From an uncultured Alphaproteobacteria bacterium (GTDB lineage Bacteria; Pseudomonadota; Alphaproteobacteria; UBA11222), in assembly GCA_947258435.1 (NCBI GenBank), contig CAMYID010000013.1:284131-348130 (forward strand): a DNA stretch of 64,000 bases, read 5' to 3'. A program made the translations under genes and the position numbers. The notes under the pieces are model-generated. The model did not search any database. It saw nothing but the letters and a program-made list of their open reading frames with translations, and was not told the origin of the DNA. The first letter of the stretch is position 1. Each line of letters starts with the position of its first letter. Below, one piece after another: positions 44,906-56,032 of the stretch.

Positions 44906-45247
44906 AACAGGGTGCGATCTGTTGCCGGCCGGTTGCAGGTTCTCCCCGGACAATCCGGGGCGCAGTCTGGGGTAGGCATACCGTGTTTTCTGCCTGATTT
45001 TCTATCGCAAGGGGATCATTTTATGACATCCCTTGCTCCGCCAGACAATTACCGTGATCTATCGACCCCGGAAATTTGTACGGGGGACTTGCGAATGCTA
45101 TGCGGGGGGATGTCATGCGGGTTCGACGCCGTCGGCGCAGCGATCACGGTGGTGAAATACGATAAAATGCCGATCTGGGTAATTGCAGCCTCGTGGTGAT
45201 TGGTTTAGTCTGCCTATTCATTAGTCAATATGCGGATTGCGTAAAAA
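44906..45247. other. Divergent intergenic stretch between ispDF and dusB
   Basis: It must hold the ispDF promoter and the dusB-ntrBC promoter. It contains the perfect hairpin/palindrome CCCCGGA-CAA-TCCGGGG (44944-44960). A 101-codon open frame through it lacks a ribosome-binding site and looks non-coding. No confident promoter hexamers are seen. Confidence 0.45.
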
Positions 45248-46246
45248 TTGTTCAAATTCGGAAAAGAAATCCCTGTATTCCTGGCACCCATGGCGGGAAT
45301 TACCGATGCCCCCATGCGCATGACCGTTCGCGCGCAAGGTGTCGATCAAACCTTTTCCGAAATGATTGCAAGCCGGGAAATATTCATACGCCCCATGGGT
45401 TTACAGCGCCGCCTTCATCTGGAAGATGAATCGGAGAATCCCGCGATTCAAATTGCTGGATGCGATCCCTACTGGATGGCGGAAGCGGCGCGTTTTTGTG
45501 CAGATCTTGGCGCCACATTGATTGATATCAACATGGGTTGCCCGGCCAAAAAGGTGGTGAAAGGCGCAACGGCAGGATCAGCGCTGATGCGCGACCCGGT
45601 CTTTGCGGAACAGTTGATCGCAGCAACAGTCGCGGCAGTCGACATCCCGGTCAGTGTCAAGATGCGCACAGGCTGGGATGATGCAAACCGCAACGCACCG
45701 GAACTGGCGCGCCGGGCTGAAGGGGCGGGGGCCTGCCGGGTAACGGTGCATGGCCGGACCCGTTGCCAGTTCTATAACGGGCAGGCCGACTGGTCATTCA
45801 TTGCCGCGGTCAAGCAAGCGGTCAATATACCCGTCGTCGTTAATGGCGATATCAGATGTGAAGAGGATGCCGCAAATGCCCTGCATCTTTCCCGGGCAGA
45901 TGCAGTTATGATCGGACGTGGTGCACAGGGCCGCCCCTGGTTCCCCAATCAGCTACGGCACTATCTGCGGACCGGCGAGAAGCTTCTGCCCCCCGCCCGT
46001 GCGGAGCGCGGGCAGATCATCCTGCGCCATTACCGGCGGATGATCGGGCATTATGGCGATAAGGTGGGTGTCCGGACGGCGCGCAAGCATCTCTGCGCCT
46101 ATCTTGAGGCGGAGCAAGGGGTTGACGACCCTGTCGCCCATGCCCGTGAGCTGCGCCAGTCCATTGTCAGGATGGCCGAGCCCGAACGGGTCTGCGATGC
46201 ATTGGAACAGTCTTATCTTGATGAACATGTAAGGGTTGCAGCGTAA
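45248..46246 (+). CDS. dusB: tRNA-dihydrouridine synthase (DusB/NifR3)
   Basis: The 332-residue flavoenzyme reduces specific uridines in tRNA. Motifs: [14 protein letters not shown], the QIAGCDP strand, catalytic Cys in [36 protein letters not shown] and VVNGDI. It starts at TTG 45248, the nearest start giving the family N terminus. Its TAA shares a base with the ntrB ATG (TAATG). dusB (nifR3) heads the ntrBC operon in most alphaproteobacteria. Confidence 0.94.
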   Translation: MFKFGKEIPVFLAPMAGITDAPMRMTVRAQGVDQTFSEMIASREIFIRPMGLQRRLHLEDESENPAIQIAGCDPYWMAEAARFCADLGATLIDINMGCPAKKVVKGATAGSALMRDPVFAEQLIAATVAAVDIPVSVKMRTGWDDANRNAPELARRAEGAGACRVTVHGRTRCQFYNGQADWSFIAAVKQAVNIPVVVNGDIRCEEDAANALHLSRADAVMIGRGAQGRPWFPNQLRHYLRTGEKLLPPARAERGQIILRHYRRMIGHYGDKVGVRTARKHLCAYLEAEQGVDDPVAHARELRQSIVRMAEPERVCDALEQSYLDEHVRVAA

Positions 46247-47439
46247 TGGAAACGATGTTCTCCGGCGGCGACAAGTCGGGAAATGACGGAAAACCGGGCC
46301 GGCTGCGGTTACTGAAACGGCGCCAGGGCGCGCGTGCAATGCCCAAGGCGTCCTGGGTTCTGGATGCAATTCCCGATCCGGTGATCGTGGTGGATGACAG
46401 CGATCAGATCTGTTTTGCCAATGCCCAGGCACAGCAATTTTTCCAGTCGAGCGCAGCACATCTCGGCGCCCAGTCCCTGAATGACATTCTGCCGTTCGGC
46501 AGCCCGGTATTCGGGCTTGTCGGTCAGGTGCGCGCGGCCGGTGCATCGGTCAAGGAATATAGCGTCGACCTAAGTACGCCGCATATCGGCCGCCGGATGG
46601 CCGACGTGCATGTTTCCGCCATCGCCGAGCAGCCCGAACTGGTGCTGATCGTACTGAAGGAGGGCAGTATCGCCCGGCAGATGGATCAGCAGCTTACCCA
46701 TCGCAGCGCGGCACGATCGGTCACCGGCATGGCCTGCATGCTGGCTCATGAGATCAAGAACCCGCTTTCAGGCATTCGCGGCGCGGCGCAGCTTGTGGAG
46801 CAGAATGCAAGCGAAACCGACAAGGTGCTGACACAGCTGATCTGCGCTGAAGCGGACAGGATCTGCAAGCTGGTGGACCGGGTTGAGGCATTCAGTGATC
46901 AGCGGCCGCTGAAACGCAAACCGCTGAATATTCACCAGGTGCTGGAGCATGTGCGGCGTGTCGCGGATGCGGGCTTTGCCCGGAATCTGCGCATTACCGA
47001 AGCCTATGATCCCTCGCTCCCCGATGTGATGGGCGATCGTGATCAGCTCATTCAGGTATTTCTTAATCTCATCAAGAACGCGGCGGAAGCGCTGGAGGGC
47101 ATGAACGGGGCGGAAATCACCGTTTCAACCGCCTATCGCCACGGGGTGCGGCTGGCGGTGCCCGGCGGCAGCGACCGGCTGTCCTTGCCGCTGGAAGTCT
47201 GCATCAGGGATAATGGCCCTGGCATTCCCGAAGATATCCGGGCGCATATGTTTGATCCGTTCGTCAGCACCAAACCGAACGGAACCGGACTTGGCCTGTC
47301 GCTTGTTGCAAAGATCATCGGCGATCATGGCGGGGTCATAACCTGCGATTCCGAACCGCGTAATACGGTTTTTCGCATTCTGCTTCCCATTCGCACCAAG
47401 ACACGCGCAACGCTGCAGGAAGATCATGCCCCCAACTGA
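46246..47439 (+). CDS. ntrB: Nitrogen-regulation sensor kinase NtrB
   Basis: A soluble 397-residue kinase/phosphatase controlled by PII proteins. It has a PAS domain (~36-140), HisKA with H168 in [11 protein letters not shown], and an HATPase domain with [16 protein letters not shown] and NGTGLGLS. The first ~30 residues are basic and variable. It is coupled to dusB by a one-base overlap and to ntrC by a 14-base overlap. Confidence 0.94.
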   Translation: METMFSGGDKSGNDGKPGRLRLLKRRQGARAMPKASWVLDAIPDPVIVVDDSDQICFANAQAQQFFQSSAAHLGAQSLNDILPFGSPVFGLVGQVRAAGASVKEYSVDLSTPHIGRRMADVHVSAIAEQPELVLIVLKEGSIARQMDQQLTHRSAARSVTGMACMLAHEIKNPLSGIRGAAQLVEQNASETDKVLTQLICAEADRICKLVDRVEAFSDQRPLKRKPLNIHQVLEHVRRVADAGFARNLRITEAYDPSLPDVMGDRDQLIQVFLNLIKNAAEALEGMNGAEITVSTAYRHGVRLAVPGGSDRLSLPLEVCIRDNGPGIPEDIRAHMFDPFVSTKPNGTGLGLSLVAKIIGDHGGVITCDSEPRNTVFRILLPIRTKTRATLQEDHAPN

Positions 47440-48871
47440 AACGATCCTGGTCGCAGATGACGACAATGCAATCCGAACGGTACTCAATCAGGCGCTGGTC
47501 AGAATTGGCTATCAGGTCCGCTCCGCGGGCAATCTTGCGAATTTGTGGCGCTGGATCTCCGAAGGGGAAGGCGATCTGCTGATCACCGATGTTGTGCTGC
47601 CCGATGGCAATGTTTTCGATCTGTTGCCGCGCATCAAGAAACATCGCCCCGACCTGCCGATTATTGTGATGAGCGCGCAAAATACCCTGATGACTGCCGT
47701 CAAGGCCGCGGAAAAGGGCGCATATGACTATCTGCCCAAACCTTTTGACCTGAACGAGCTGACCAAGGTGGTCCAACGTGCGCTGAGCGTCCGTGAGGCG
47801 ATGCCCGCGCCGGTCAGTCCGCAGGATGAGGAAGAAAAACTGCCGCTGATCGGCCGCTCGCCCGCGATGCAGGAAATCTACCGGGTTCTGGCGCGGCTGA
47901 TGGGGACTGACCTGACGGTCATGATCACCGGGGAATCCGGCACCGGCAAGGAGCTGATCGCCCGTGCCCTGCATGAATATGGCAAACGCGCCAATGGAGC
48001 CTTTGTAGCCGTCAATATGGCCGCGATTCCGCGTGAACTGATCGAAAGTGAGCTGTTCGGGCACGAGAAAGGCGCATTTACCGGTGCCGCCAACAAGAAT
48101 ATCGGCCGCTTCGAGCAGGCGGAAGGCGGCACGTTGTTTCTCGATGAAATCGGGGATATGCCTCTTGAGGCGCAGACACGGCTGTTACGGGTGCTGCAGG
48201 AAGGGGAATATACCTCCGTCGGCGGGCGCACCACGATCCATGCCGATGTGCGGATAATCGCCGCGACCAACCGCGATCTTCGGCAGCTGATCAATCAGGG
48301 AACTTTCCGCGAGGATCTGTTCTACCGGTTGAATGTCGTCCCCATCAGGCTGCCGCCGCTGCGTGAGCGGGCACAGGATATTCCCGATCTCATTCAGCAT
48401 TTTCTGATCCAGGCGGAATCAGAGGGGCTGCCTGCCAAAACAATCGACCGGCATGCCATGGAACGGCTCAAGCGTTACCGCTGGCCCGGCAATGTCCGCG
48501 AGCTTGAAAATCTCGTCCGGCGATTGGCTGCGCTTTATTCCGATGACATAATAACTACCGAAATTATCGAGACGGAGCTGTCGGAAACCGAAAATCAGAT
48601 CCCTGAAACAGAGACAACCGAAGACGAGCGGCTTGGCGAAGCCGTTGAGCGTTATCTGACCCGCTATTTCGCGCAATATGGGGAAGCATTGCCCGCACCG
48701 GGGCTTTATTCCCGAATTCTGCATGAAATCGAACGCCCGCTCATCGCTATCAGCCTCGCCTCCACCCATGGCAATCAGATCAAGGCTGCCGAGCTTTTGG
48801 GGTTGAACAGAAATACACTGCGCAAGAAGATTCGCGAGCTTGATATTCCCGTCACGCGCGGGGCGCATTAA
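47426..48871 (+). CDS. ntrC: Nitrogen-regulation response regulator NtrC
   Basis: A sigma-54 activator of 481 residues: receiver with phospho-acceptor D55 ([11 protein letters not shown]), AAA+ domain with Walker A GESGTGKE near 169-176, the GAFTGA loop at 216-221 that contacts sigma-54, Walker [12 protein letters not shown], and a C-terminal Fis-type helix-turn-helix ([21 protein letters not shown]). It overlaps ntrB. ntrY follows after 226 bases. Confidence 0.95.
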   Translation: MPPTETILVADDDNAIRTVLNQALVRIGYQVRSAGNLANLWRWISEGEGDLLITDVVLPDGNVFDLLPRIKKHRPDLPIIVMSAQNTLMTAVKAAEKGAYDYLPKPFDLNELTKVVQRALSVREAMPAPVSPQDEEEKLPLIGRSPAMQEIYRVLARLMGTDLTVMITGESGTGKELIARALHEYGKRANGAFVAVNMAAIPRELIESELFGHEKGAFTGAANKNIGRFEQAEGGTLFLDEIGDMPLEAQTRLLRVLQEGEYTSVGGRTTIHADVRIIAATNRDLRQLINQGTFREDLFYRLNVVPIRLPPLRERAQDIPDLIQHFLIQAESEGLPAKTIDRHAMERLKRYRWPGNVRELENLVRRLAALYSDDIITTEIIETELSETENQIPETETTEDERLGEAVERYLTRYFAQYGEALPAPGLYSRILHEIERPLIAISLASTHGNQIKAAELLGLNRNTLRKKIRELDIPVTRGAH

Positions 48872-49097
48872 TCAGATTGTCCAAACCGGCGGCTGTGGCT
48901 GCCTGTGGCCCGCGACTGCCCTAATTCCGCCATCTGCCGGCGCTGCGATATGCTGTATGTTGCCCGGCCATGTGGTAACGTTGCAACAATATGGTGGACT
49001 TGCAAAAATGCCGGGGGCAGTCATCCGAACACGCGCCCTCACCGTATCAATTGGGTAACAGTCACCAAACACGCCAGACCGCAGGTTACGGGAGCAC

Positions 49098-51533
49098 ATG
49101 GCAATCCAGATGGCCATGGAACACACAGAACAGAACGTAGCGGACAGTAAATTCCGGCAGATCGTCACCCGTTACGGCCCCTTGGTTGCCGGCGGGAAAA
49201 TGACGATCGGGCTCGGCATTGCCGCGATTCTGTCGGGTATTGCCACCTATCTTGCCATTACCGAAGCCTATCCGTTTCCGATCACGCCGCAGGTTGTTCT
49301 GGGATTTCTGCTGCTTGATCTCGTGCTGCTGCTGGCGCTGACGACATTGATTGCCTGGCGTCTTGTTGCGCTATGGATCGCGCGTCGCAGCGGGACGGCG
49401 GGCGCGCGTCTGCATGTCAGGCTTGTGGCGATGTTCGCGCTTGTCGCGATTACGCCCACCATTATCATGGCAGTCTATTCCACGCTGACGATCAATCTCG
49501 GCTTTCAGGCCTGGTTCGGGGAACGGATTTCGCGTGTCATCTCCTCGTCGGTTTCGGTAGCCGAAAGCTATGTGGAGGAACATAAAAGAGTCATTCGCGG
49601 CGATATTCTCGCAATGGCGAACGATCTCAGCCGTGTACGCTCGATTTATTATCAAAACCCGGCGCGTTTTTCTGAAATCATGACGCAGCAGGCAAGGCTG
49701 CGTTCGCTGTCGGATGCCTATCTGATTACAAGCCGGGGTGAAATTCTGGCGCAGTCGCGCATGAGCTTTACCCTCAATTTCGCCGAACCCCCCGCTGCCG
49801 CGATAGAGCGGGCGCAGGAAGGCGATGTCATTCTGCTGACAAGCGAACGCGACAGCCAGGTCTGGGCGCTGTTCAGAATGGACCGGTTTCTCGACGGTTA
49901 TCTTTATGTGAGCCGTTATGTCGATCCGCAGGTGCTGAATACCGCAATGCAGGCCCGCCGGGCCGCCCGTGAGTATGCCGCCATGGAAGGGGAGCGGGGC
50001 AGCATCCAGATCGCTTTTGCGATGATCTACCTGGTGCTTGCGCTGCTTGTTCTCTTGGCGGCGATCGCGCTTGGCTTCTGGCTGGCAAACCGGTTGGTGG
50101 AACCGATCGGCCGGCTTGTCGTTGCCGCAGAAAAGGTCAGTGCGGGCGATTTGTCGGCGCGGGTAACCGAGATCGGCAATGCGGATGAAGTCGGCGCATT
50201 GAGCCGCGCCTTCAACCGCATGACGGGACAGCTTGAGGGGCAGCGGCAGGAACTTGTCAGCGCCAACCAGTTGCTTGATCGTCGTCGCCGCTTTACCGAA
50301 GCGATTCTGCAGGGTGTGACCTCCGGGGTTATCGGTCTGGACGATGCCGGCAATGTTAATCTGGCCAACAATGCGGCGCTGAACATGCTGGGCACGCGCG
50401 GGGAAGAGCTTTCGGGGATGCGGCTTGTCGAAATCGTGCCGCAGATGCAATCCCTGATCGCTGACGCGGCAAGCCGGCCCGGCCGCATGGTGGAAGATGA
50501 GCTTGAAATACCCGTTCTGGGCGAAAAGCGCATGCTGCTTGTCAAGGTCGTTAAAATTGTGGGTGCGGTCATAGAACAGCCATTGCTCGATGCGCCGGTA
50601 CCGGTGGAGAAAGTCGCCGCTGATCCCGCGCTGCCGGAGATCACAACGCCGCAGGAACGTTCCGGTTTTGTGGTGACGCTGGAAGATATAACCGAGCTTG
50701 TATCGGCGCAGCGCATGGCGGCCTGGGCCGATGTCGCCCGACGCATCGCCCATGAAATCAAGAATCCGCTGACCCCGATCCAGTTATCGGCTGAACGGCT
50801 GCGCCGGAAGTACCGGCCACAAATTCAAACCGACCCCGAAACCTTCGACCGTTGTACCGATACGATTATCCGGCAGGTGCGCGATATCGGCCATCTGATC
50901 GGGGAGTTTTCGTCTTTCGCACGGATGCCGGCTCCCGTACTCAAGCGTGAAAATCTGGTCGAAATCGTCCGACAGACCGTGTTTCAACAACAACTGACGG
51001 ATTCGGGTATCGATATCGTCTTCGATCCTCCTGAGCAGGATATTTACATCCTGTGCGATCGTGCCCAGATTACCCAAGCCTTCACAAATATTATAAAAAA
51101 TGCAAGAGAAGCAATTGATACAAAAAGAAAAATGGAGAACTATAAGGGGCGTATCGAGATTCGCTTCAGCCAGATTCGGGAGGGTCGTGTCACCGTATCT
51201 GTGGCCGATAATGGCTGCGGTTTGCCGAATGAAATCCGCTCCAGGCTGACCGAACCCTATGTCACAACCCGTGACAGAGGGACAGGACTCGGGCTCGCCA
51301 TTGTCCGCAAGATCGCCGAAGACCATGGGGTGCGGATCAGGCTGGGTGATTTGCCCGAAGAGGGCAATGACATTGCTCCGGACAATGTCAGTGGTGCGTT
51401 GATTGAACTCGAATTTCCGGTCATGACCGATACAGAACGTGGCCCTCATCACACTGATTTCCAGACGGAGTCTGGTATGAGTGCCCAAAATACAACAGAT
51501 CAAACGGGTGAGCAGAAAGCTGATGTCGCGTGA
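49098..51533 (+). CDS. ntrY: Membrane sensor kinase NtrY
   Basis: An 811-residue sensor: N-terminal membrane helices (~35-135), a periplasmic/PAS-like domain (~140-300), a further helix, HAMP (~330-385), PAS (~395-500), HisKA with the [22 protein letters not shown]-box, and HATPase with FTNIIKNAREA, DNGCGLP and RGTGLGLA. It works with NtrX in sensing nitrogen and redox state. GGGAG precedes the ATG. An AT-rich patch interrupts the HATPase coding region near 51080-51145, with reading frame intact. Confidence 0.94.
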   Translation: MAIQMAMEHTEQNVADSKFRQIVTRYGPLVAGGKMTIGLGIAAILSGIATYLAITEAYPFPITPQVVLGFLLLDLVLLLALTTLIAWRLVALWIARRSGTAGARLHVRLVAMFALVAITPTIIMAVYSTLTINLGFQAWFGERISRVISSSVSVAESYVEEHKRVIRGDILAMANDLSRVRSIYYQNPARFSEIMTQQARLRSLSDAYLITSRGEILAQSRMSFTLNFAEPPAAAIERAQEGDVILLTSERDSQVWALFRMDRFLDGYLYVSRYVDPQVLNTAMQARRAAREYAAMEGERGSIQIAFAMIYLVLALLVLLAAIALGFWLANRLVEPIGRLVVAAEKVSAGDLSARVTEIGNADEVGALSRAFNRMTGQLEGQRQELVSANQLLDRRRRFTEAILQGVTSGVIGLDDAGNVNLANNAALNMLGTRGEELSGMRLVEIVPQMQSLIADAASRPGRMVEDELEIPVLGEKRMLLVKVVKIVGAVIEQPLLDAPVPVEKVAADPALPEITTPQERSGFVVTLEDITELVSAQRMAAWADVARRIAHEIKNPLTPIQLSAERLRRKYRPQIQTDPETFDRCTDTIIRQVRDIGHLIGEFSSFARMPAPVLKRENLVEIVRQTVFQQQLTDSGIDIVFDPPEQDIYILCDRAQITQAFTNIIKNAREAIDTKRKMENYKGRIEIRFSQIREGRVTVSVADNGCGLPNEIRSRLTEPYVTTRDRGTGLGLAIVRKIAEDHGVRIRLGDLPEEGNDIAPDNVSGALIELEFPVMTDTERGPHHTDFQTESGMSAQNTTDQTGEQKADVA

Positions 51534-52932
51534 TATTCTAGTTGTCGATGATGAAGCCGATATCCGGGAGCTGATTTCCGGCATTCTTGAGGATGAAGGG
51601 TTTCAGCCGCGCGGTGCGGGTGGTTCTGACGGAGCGTTGCAGGAAATCGCAACCCGCAGGCCCTCGCTTGTGCTGCTTGATATCTGGCTGGAAGGCTCGC
51701 GGCTTGACGGTCTGCAACTGCTTGAGCAGATCAAGGCGCAGCATCCCAATCTGCCTGTCATCGTGATCAGCGGCCATGGCAATGTGGAACTGGCTGTGTC
51801 GGCCATGAAAAAGGGCGCCTATGATTTTATCGAGAAGCCGTTTCAGTCGGATCACTTGCTTGTCACCATCGACCGGGCGATTGAAGCTGACCGGCTGCGC
51901 CGCGAGAATAGGGAGATGCGGACCGCGCTGGGCGGGGAGACGGAGCTGATTGGCAAATCGGGGGCCATTAACCAGTTGCGGCAAACCATCAATAAGGTGG
52001 CGGCAACCGGCAGCCGGGTACTGATCACCGGCCCCGCGGGCAGCGGCAAGGAAGTGGCGGCCCGCCTGCTGCACGCGAAATCGACCCGCTCGGACGGCCC
52101 CTTTATCGTCATTAATTCGGCCAATATGTCGCCCGAACGCATGGAAATTGAGCTGTTTGGCTCAGAACCCGCCGCAGATGGCGGCGTTCCCACGATCGGT
52201 CTGTTTGAGCAGGCGCATGGCGGGACCTTGTATCTCGATGAAGTTGCCGAAATGCCGCTTGAAACCCAGGGAAAAATCCTGCGCGTTCTGATCGACCAGA
52301 AATTCCAGCGGGTTGGCGGCAGCAGCCCGGTACAGGTGGATGTCCGGGTTGTTTCCTCAACCAGTACGAATTTGCGCGAAAAAATCGATCAGGGACTGTT
52401 TCGCGAGGATTTGTTTCATCGGCTGAATGTGGTGCCGGTGCAGGTGCCTTCGCTGTGCGAACGGCGCGATGATATCCCGTTGCTGATCGAACATTTCATG
52501 ACACGACTGGCGGCGGCATTGCGCAGCAAGCCGCGCATTATTTCAGACGATGCGCTGGCGACACTGCAGACCTATGACTGGCCGGGCAATGTCCGCCAGC
52601 TCCGCAATATTGTCGAGCGGCTGCTGATCCTTGTCAGCGATATGCCAGAACAGCCGATTAGCGGTGATTTGCTGCCCGCCGAACTTGGCGCGTCGACACC
52701 GCCATTATTGCGCGGCGGCGCGGGCGGGGCCAGCGAGATTGCCATGTCGATCCCGCTGCGCGAGGCACGGGAAATGTTCGAACGCGATTATCTGGTTGCC
52801 CAGATCGACAGGTTCGGCGGCAATATTTCGCGCACGGCCGCATTTATCGGCATGGAACGGTCCGCCCTGCACCGGAAACTGAAATCGCTCGGGGTTTATC
52901 CCAATAACCGTGGCGACCGCGCCAGCGCCTGA
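51523..52932 (+). CDS. ntrX: Response regulator NtrX without GAFTGA loop
   Basis: A 469-residue NtrC-like protein: receiver with D53 (VLLDIWLEGSRLDG), AAA+ domain with Walker A TGPAGSGKE and Walker B GGTLYLDEVAE, and a C-terminal Fis-type helix-turn-helix. The GAFTGA sigma-54 contact loop is absent; residues ~214-226 read SEPAADGGVPTIG. This is usual for NtrX, which regulates sigma-70 promoters. ATG 51523 overlaps the end of ntrY by 11 bases. Confidence 0.94.
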   Translation: MSRDILVVDDEADIRELISGILEDEGFQPRGAGGSDGALQEIATRRPSLVLLDIWLEGSRLDGLQLLEQIKAQHPNLPVIVISGHGNVELAVSAMKKGAYDFIEKPFQSDHLLVTIDRAIEADRLRRENREMRTALGGETELIGKSGAINQLRQTINKVAATGSRVLITGPAGSGKEVAARLLHAKSTRSDGPFIVINSANMSPERMEIELFGSEPAADGGVPTIGLFEQAHGGTLYLDEVAEMPLETQGKILRVLIDQKFQRVGGSSPVQVDVRVVSSTSTNLREKIDQGLFREDLFHRLNVVPVQVPSLCERRDDIPLLIEHFMTRLAAALRSKPRIISDDALATLQTYDWPGNVRQLRNIVERLLILVSDMPEQPISGDLLPAELGASTPPLLRGGAGGASEIAMSIPLREAREMFERDYLVAQIDRFGGNISRTAAFIGMERSALHRKLKSLGVYPNNRGDRASA

Positions 52933-53072
52933 GGCTTTCCGAGCCCCGCCGCTTTCTTATTCTCTGCATTGTCATCATGCCGCCCGATCTGCTAGGAGAT
53001 GCGGCCAGGCCCGGAGTGTGACGATCCGCCGGACACGCGCATCGCCGCATGGCGAGGGAGAGATATCAGACT

Positions 53073-54449
53073 GTGAAAGTCATTGTGTGCGGGGCCGGCC
53101 AGGTCGGCTTTAATATCGCCAAGCAGCTTGCGGCGGAACAAAATGATGTCACGGTGATCGACCAGTCACCGGAACTGATACGCCGTATCGGCGATTCACT
53201 CGATGTGCAGGGGATCGTCGGCTATGCCTCCTATCCCGATATACTGGACAGGGCAGGGGCCAATGACGCCGACATGATTATCGCCGTCACACAGAATGAC
53301 GAAGTCAATATGGTCGCCTGCCAGGTAGCGCATTCGCTGTTCAGCCTGCCGACAAAGGTCGCGCGGGTACGCAATCAAAGCTATCTGCGGTCGCAATGGC
53401 GCAATCTGTTCAGCCGCGACCATATGCCGATCGATGTCATTATTTCGCCCGAGATCGAGGTCGGGCGGGCGGTATTGCGGCGGCTCGATCTGCCCGGCTC
53501 GGTTGAATCGGTTCCGTTTGTGGATGAACGGGTGCAGCTTGTCGGTGTTGACCTTGACGATCGCTGCCCGGTCGTCAACACGCCGCTGCGCCAGCTGACG
53601 GAGCTGTTTCCCGATCTGGGCATCGTCATTGTGGGGCTGGTCCGCAATGACAAACTGATCGTACCGCATGGAGACGATCAGATGCTGATTGGCGATCAGG
53701 TCTATTTTGCCGCCGCGACCGAGCATGTATCCCGTGCCTTGCAGCTTTTCGGCCATGAAGAACAAAGGGCGCGGCGTATTATCCTGCTCGGCGCGGGTAA
53801 TATCGGCCTGTTTGTCGCACGCGAGCTTGAAAACTCGCACCGCTCCGTGCGGGTCAAGCTGATCGAAAACAACAAGCAGAAGGCAGAGGCCGCTGCCGAT
53901 CAGCTTTCGCGCACCGTCGTCCTGCATGGTGACGGGCTGGATCAGGACATTCTGCGCGAGGCGAATGTCGCGGAAACCGAGGCAGTTGTTACGCTGACCG
54001 ATGATGATGAAGTCAATATCCTGTCATCGGTGCTTGCCAAGCAAAGCGGTTGCGAACGCACGATTACCCTTATCAATAACTCTGATTACAGCACGCTGAT
54101 GCGCACTCTGGGAATCGATACATTTATCGATCCGCGTGCCACCACGGTATCGAAGATCCTGCAGCATGTGCGCAAAGGCCGGATCAAGGCCTTGCACAGC
54201 CTGCTCGATGGCGCGGCCGAGGTCATTGAGGCAGAAGCGCTTGAAACCGCAACGCTGGTCGGCAAATCCTTACGGGAAGCCGATATTCCATCCGGAATCA
54301 TTATCGGCGCCATTGCGCGTGAGGAGTTGATTATCATCCCGCGCGGCGACACGGTGATCCGCCCCGGCGACAGGGTCGTGATTTTCGCGACCGCGGCACA
54401 AGTCAAGACCGTGGAACGGATGTTCCGCGTAAGTGTTGAATATTTCTGA
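53073..54449 (+). CDS. trkA: Trk potassium-uptake regulatory subunit TrkA
   Basis: A cytoplasmic NAD(H)-binding gate for the TrkH channel. The two RCK_N domains show GAGQVGFNIA (start) and LLGAGNIGLFVA (~residue 235), each followed by a TrkA_C domain. GTG 53073 gives 458 residues, equal to E. coli TrkA, with GGAGAG about ten bases upstream; ATG 53049 is the alternative. trkH follows. Confidence 0.95.
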   Translation: MKVIVCGAGQVGFNIAKQLAAEQNDVTVIDQSPELIRRIGDSLDVQGIVGYASYPDILDRAGANDADMIIAVTQNDEVNMVACQVAHSLFSLPTKVARVRNQSYLRSQWRNLFSRDHMPIDVIISPEIEVGRAVLRRLDLPGSVESVPFVDERVQLVGVDLDDRCPVVNTPLRQLTELFPDLGIVIVGLVRNDKLIVPHGDDQMLIGDQVYFAAATEHVSRALQLFGHEEQRARRIILLGAGNIGLFVARELENSHRSVRVKLIENNKQKAEAAADQLSRTVVLHGDGLDQDILREANVAETEAVVTLTDDDEVNILSSVLAKQSGCERTITLINNSDYSTLMRTLGIDTFIDPRATTVSKILQHVRKGRIKALHSLLDGAAEVIEAEALETATLVGKSLREADIPSGIIIGAIAREELIIIPRGDTVIRPGDRVVIFATAAQVKTVERMFRVSVEYF

Positions 54450-54522
54450 ATATTTTTGAGCTGCCCGTGACTTATATGACGACAGGGCTGAACATCGCGA
54501 AGAGCTTCGGAAAGATAATCCC

Positions 54523-55980
54523 TTGAAGGTAAGGCCGGTCTTTTATGTTCTTGGGTGGCTGCTTGTCGGGCTGTCACTTGCCATGTTCCTGCCTGCATTT
54601 GTCGCCTTGTCGGAACAGGATTTCGACAATGCCTATGTCTTTTTCAGCTCAGCGGTGTTTACGACATTTTTTGCGGGCGGTTTGATTATCAGTCTGCGCG
54701 GCGATGAAGAAGGTCTCGACAAGCGCGGCAGCCTGCTGCTTGTTGTCCTGATCTGGATGGTGCTGCCGCTATTTGCGGCCTTGCCGATCTTCTTTTCCGA
54801 TGTAACCGCACAAAGCAGCAGTGCCGCGCTGTTCGAAGCGATTTCCGGCTTCACCACATCCGGTGTCACATTGCTTTCCGATCTGCAATCCCAGCCGCGC
54901 GCTGTTCTGATATGGCGCGCGATCCTGCAATGGCTGGGCGGGTTTTACACAATCGTTGCAGCAACCGGCATTTTCGTCGCCCTGGGCATTGGCGGCATGC
55001 AATTGCAATTCACCGCCATGCCGCATGGGGATGGGGAAACATTGTTCAAGCGGATCCGGCAGGCCGGTCGTGCCTTGTTACGTGTCTATAGCCTGCTGAC
55101 GCTGATCTGCTTCATCGCTTTGAACGCGGCCGGTATGAACACGTTTGAAGCGTTTTGTCATGCCCTGTCGACCATCTCAACGGGCGGCTTCAGCACCCGT
55201 GACGGTTCGATTGGCGCATTCGACAATTTCCTGATCGAGCTGATTGTCATGATTTTCATGATCCTGGGCGCAATCAATCTGGCATTGCATTGGGCAGCGA
55301 TCAACGGACGCTGGCGCAGCTATGCGGCTGACCCCGAAGCCCGGTATTTTCTTGGCTGTCTGGTGGTACTGGTCACATTGTCGGCTGTCACAATCTGGGC
55401 AGTCGGGGAGACAGGGATAAGCTGGCAAGCCACACGGGATGCGGTTTTCAATTCTGTCTCGATGCTCACCACCACCGGCTACTGGCGCGGTGAGATTACC
55501 AATATCCCGCTTGTGACGGCGCTGATGTTGCTGGCCGCGATGCTGGTGGGGGGGGGAACCGGCTCGACAACCGGGGGGTTCAAGCAGATGCGGCTGTTCC
55601 TGCTGTTCAAGCAGGCGCTCAATGAGTTAAACAACCTGACCCAGCCAAGCGGGATATTCCGTCTGCGTTATGCGGGTATGACGGTGCAGCCTGCACAGTC
55701 CAATGCAGTTTGGTCGGTATTTGTGTTATTTGCTTTTGTTCTTGCCCTGTTGACAGTAATGCTGAGCATCAGCGGCGTGAATTTCGAGCAATCGGTCGCA
55801 ATGGCGATTTCCTCGCTGACGAATGCGGGACCGGCGGCGGCAATGTTCTTCGGCGATCCGCAGGCCTTTTCAGACGCACCGGCCCTGACAAAATTTATCG
55901 CAATGGCGGGGATGATCACCGGCAGGATGGAAGTGCTGACATTGGTTACCCTGCTCAACCCGGAATTCTGGCGCGGATAG
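54523..55980 (+). CDS. trkH: Trk potassium transporter membrane subunit TrkH
   Basis: A 485-residue channel-like transporter with four repeated pore units. The selectivity-filter segments are visible as GFTTSGVT, STISTGGFST, MLTTTGYW and SLTNAGPA, along with a Gly-rich GGGTGSTTGGFKQMR loop before the last units. The likely start is TTG 54523 with GGAAAGA upstream. With trkA it gives potassium uptake; placement among ntr and hfq genes is a conserved alphaproteobacterial cluster. Confidence 0.95.
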   Translation: MKVRPVFYVLGWLLVGLSLAMFLPAFVALSEQDFDNAYVFFSSAVFTTFFAGGLIISLRGDEEGLDKRGSLLLVVLIWMVLPLFAALPIFFSDVTAQSSSAALFEAISGFTTSGVTLLSDLQSQPRAVLIWRAILQWLGGFYTIVAATGIFVALGIGGMQLQFTAMPHGDGETLFKRIRQAGRALLRVYSLLTLICFIALNAAGMNTFEAFCHALSTISTGGFSTRDGSIGAFDNFLIELIVMIFMILGAINLALHWAAINGRWRSYAADPEARYFLGCLVVLVTLSAVTIWAVGETGISWQATRDAVFNSVSMLTTTGYWRGEITNIPLVTALMLLAAMLVGGGTGSTTGGFKQMRLFLLFKQALNELNNLTQPSGIFRLRYAGMTVQPAQSNAVWSVFVLFAFVLALLTVMLSISGVNFEQSVAMAISSLTNAGPAAAMFFGDPQAFSDAPALTKFIAMAGMITGRMEVLTLVTLLNPEFWRG

Positions 55981-56032
55981 CGCTTTGTGCCAGGGCGGGC
56001 CTGCGCATGAAAACAGGGAAGTATCACAGCGT

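Noticed and set aside
44894..45199. 101-codon frame between ispDF and dusB
   Set aside because: No ribosome-binding site, starts inside ispDF antisense and shows no protein-like pattern.
53049..53072. Eight-residue N-terminal extension of TrkA from ATG 53049
   Set aside because: The GTG at 53073 restores the canonical MKVIVCGAG start and the exact 458-residue family length.
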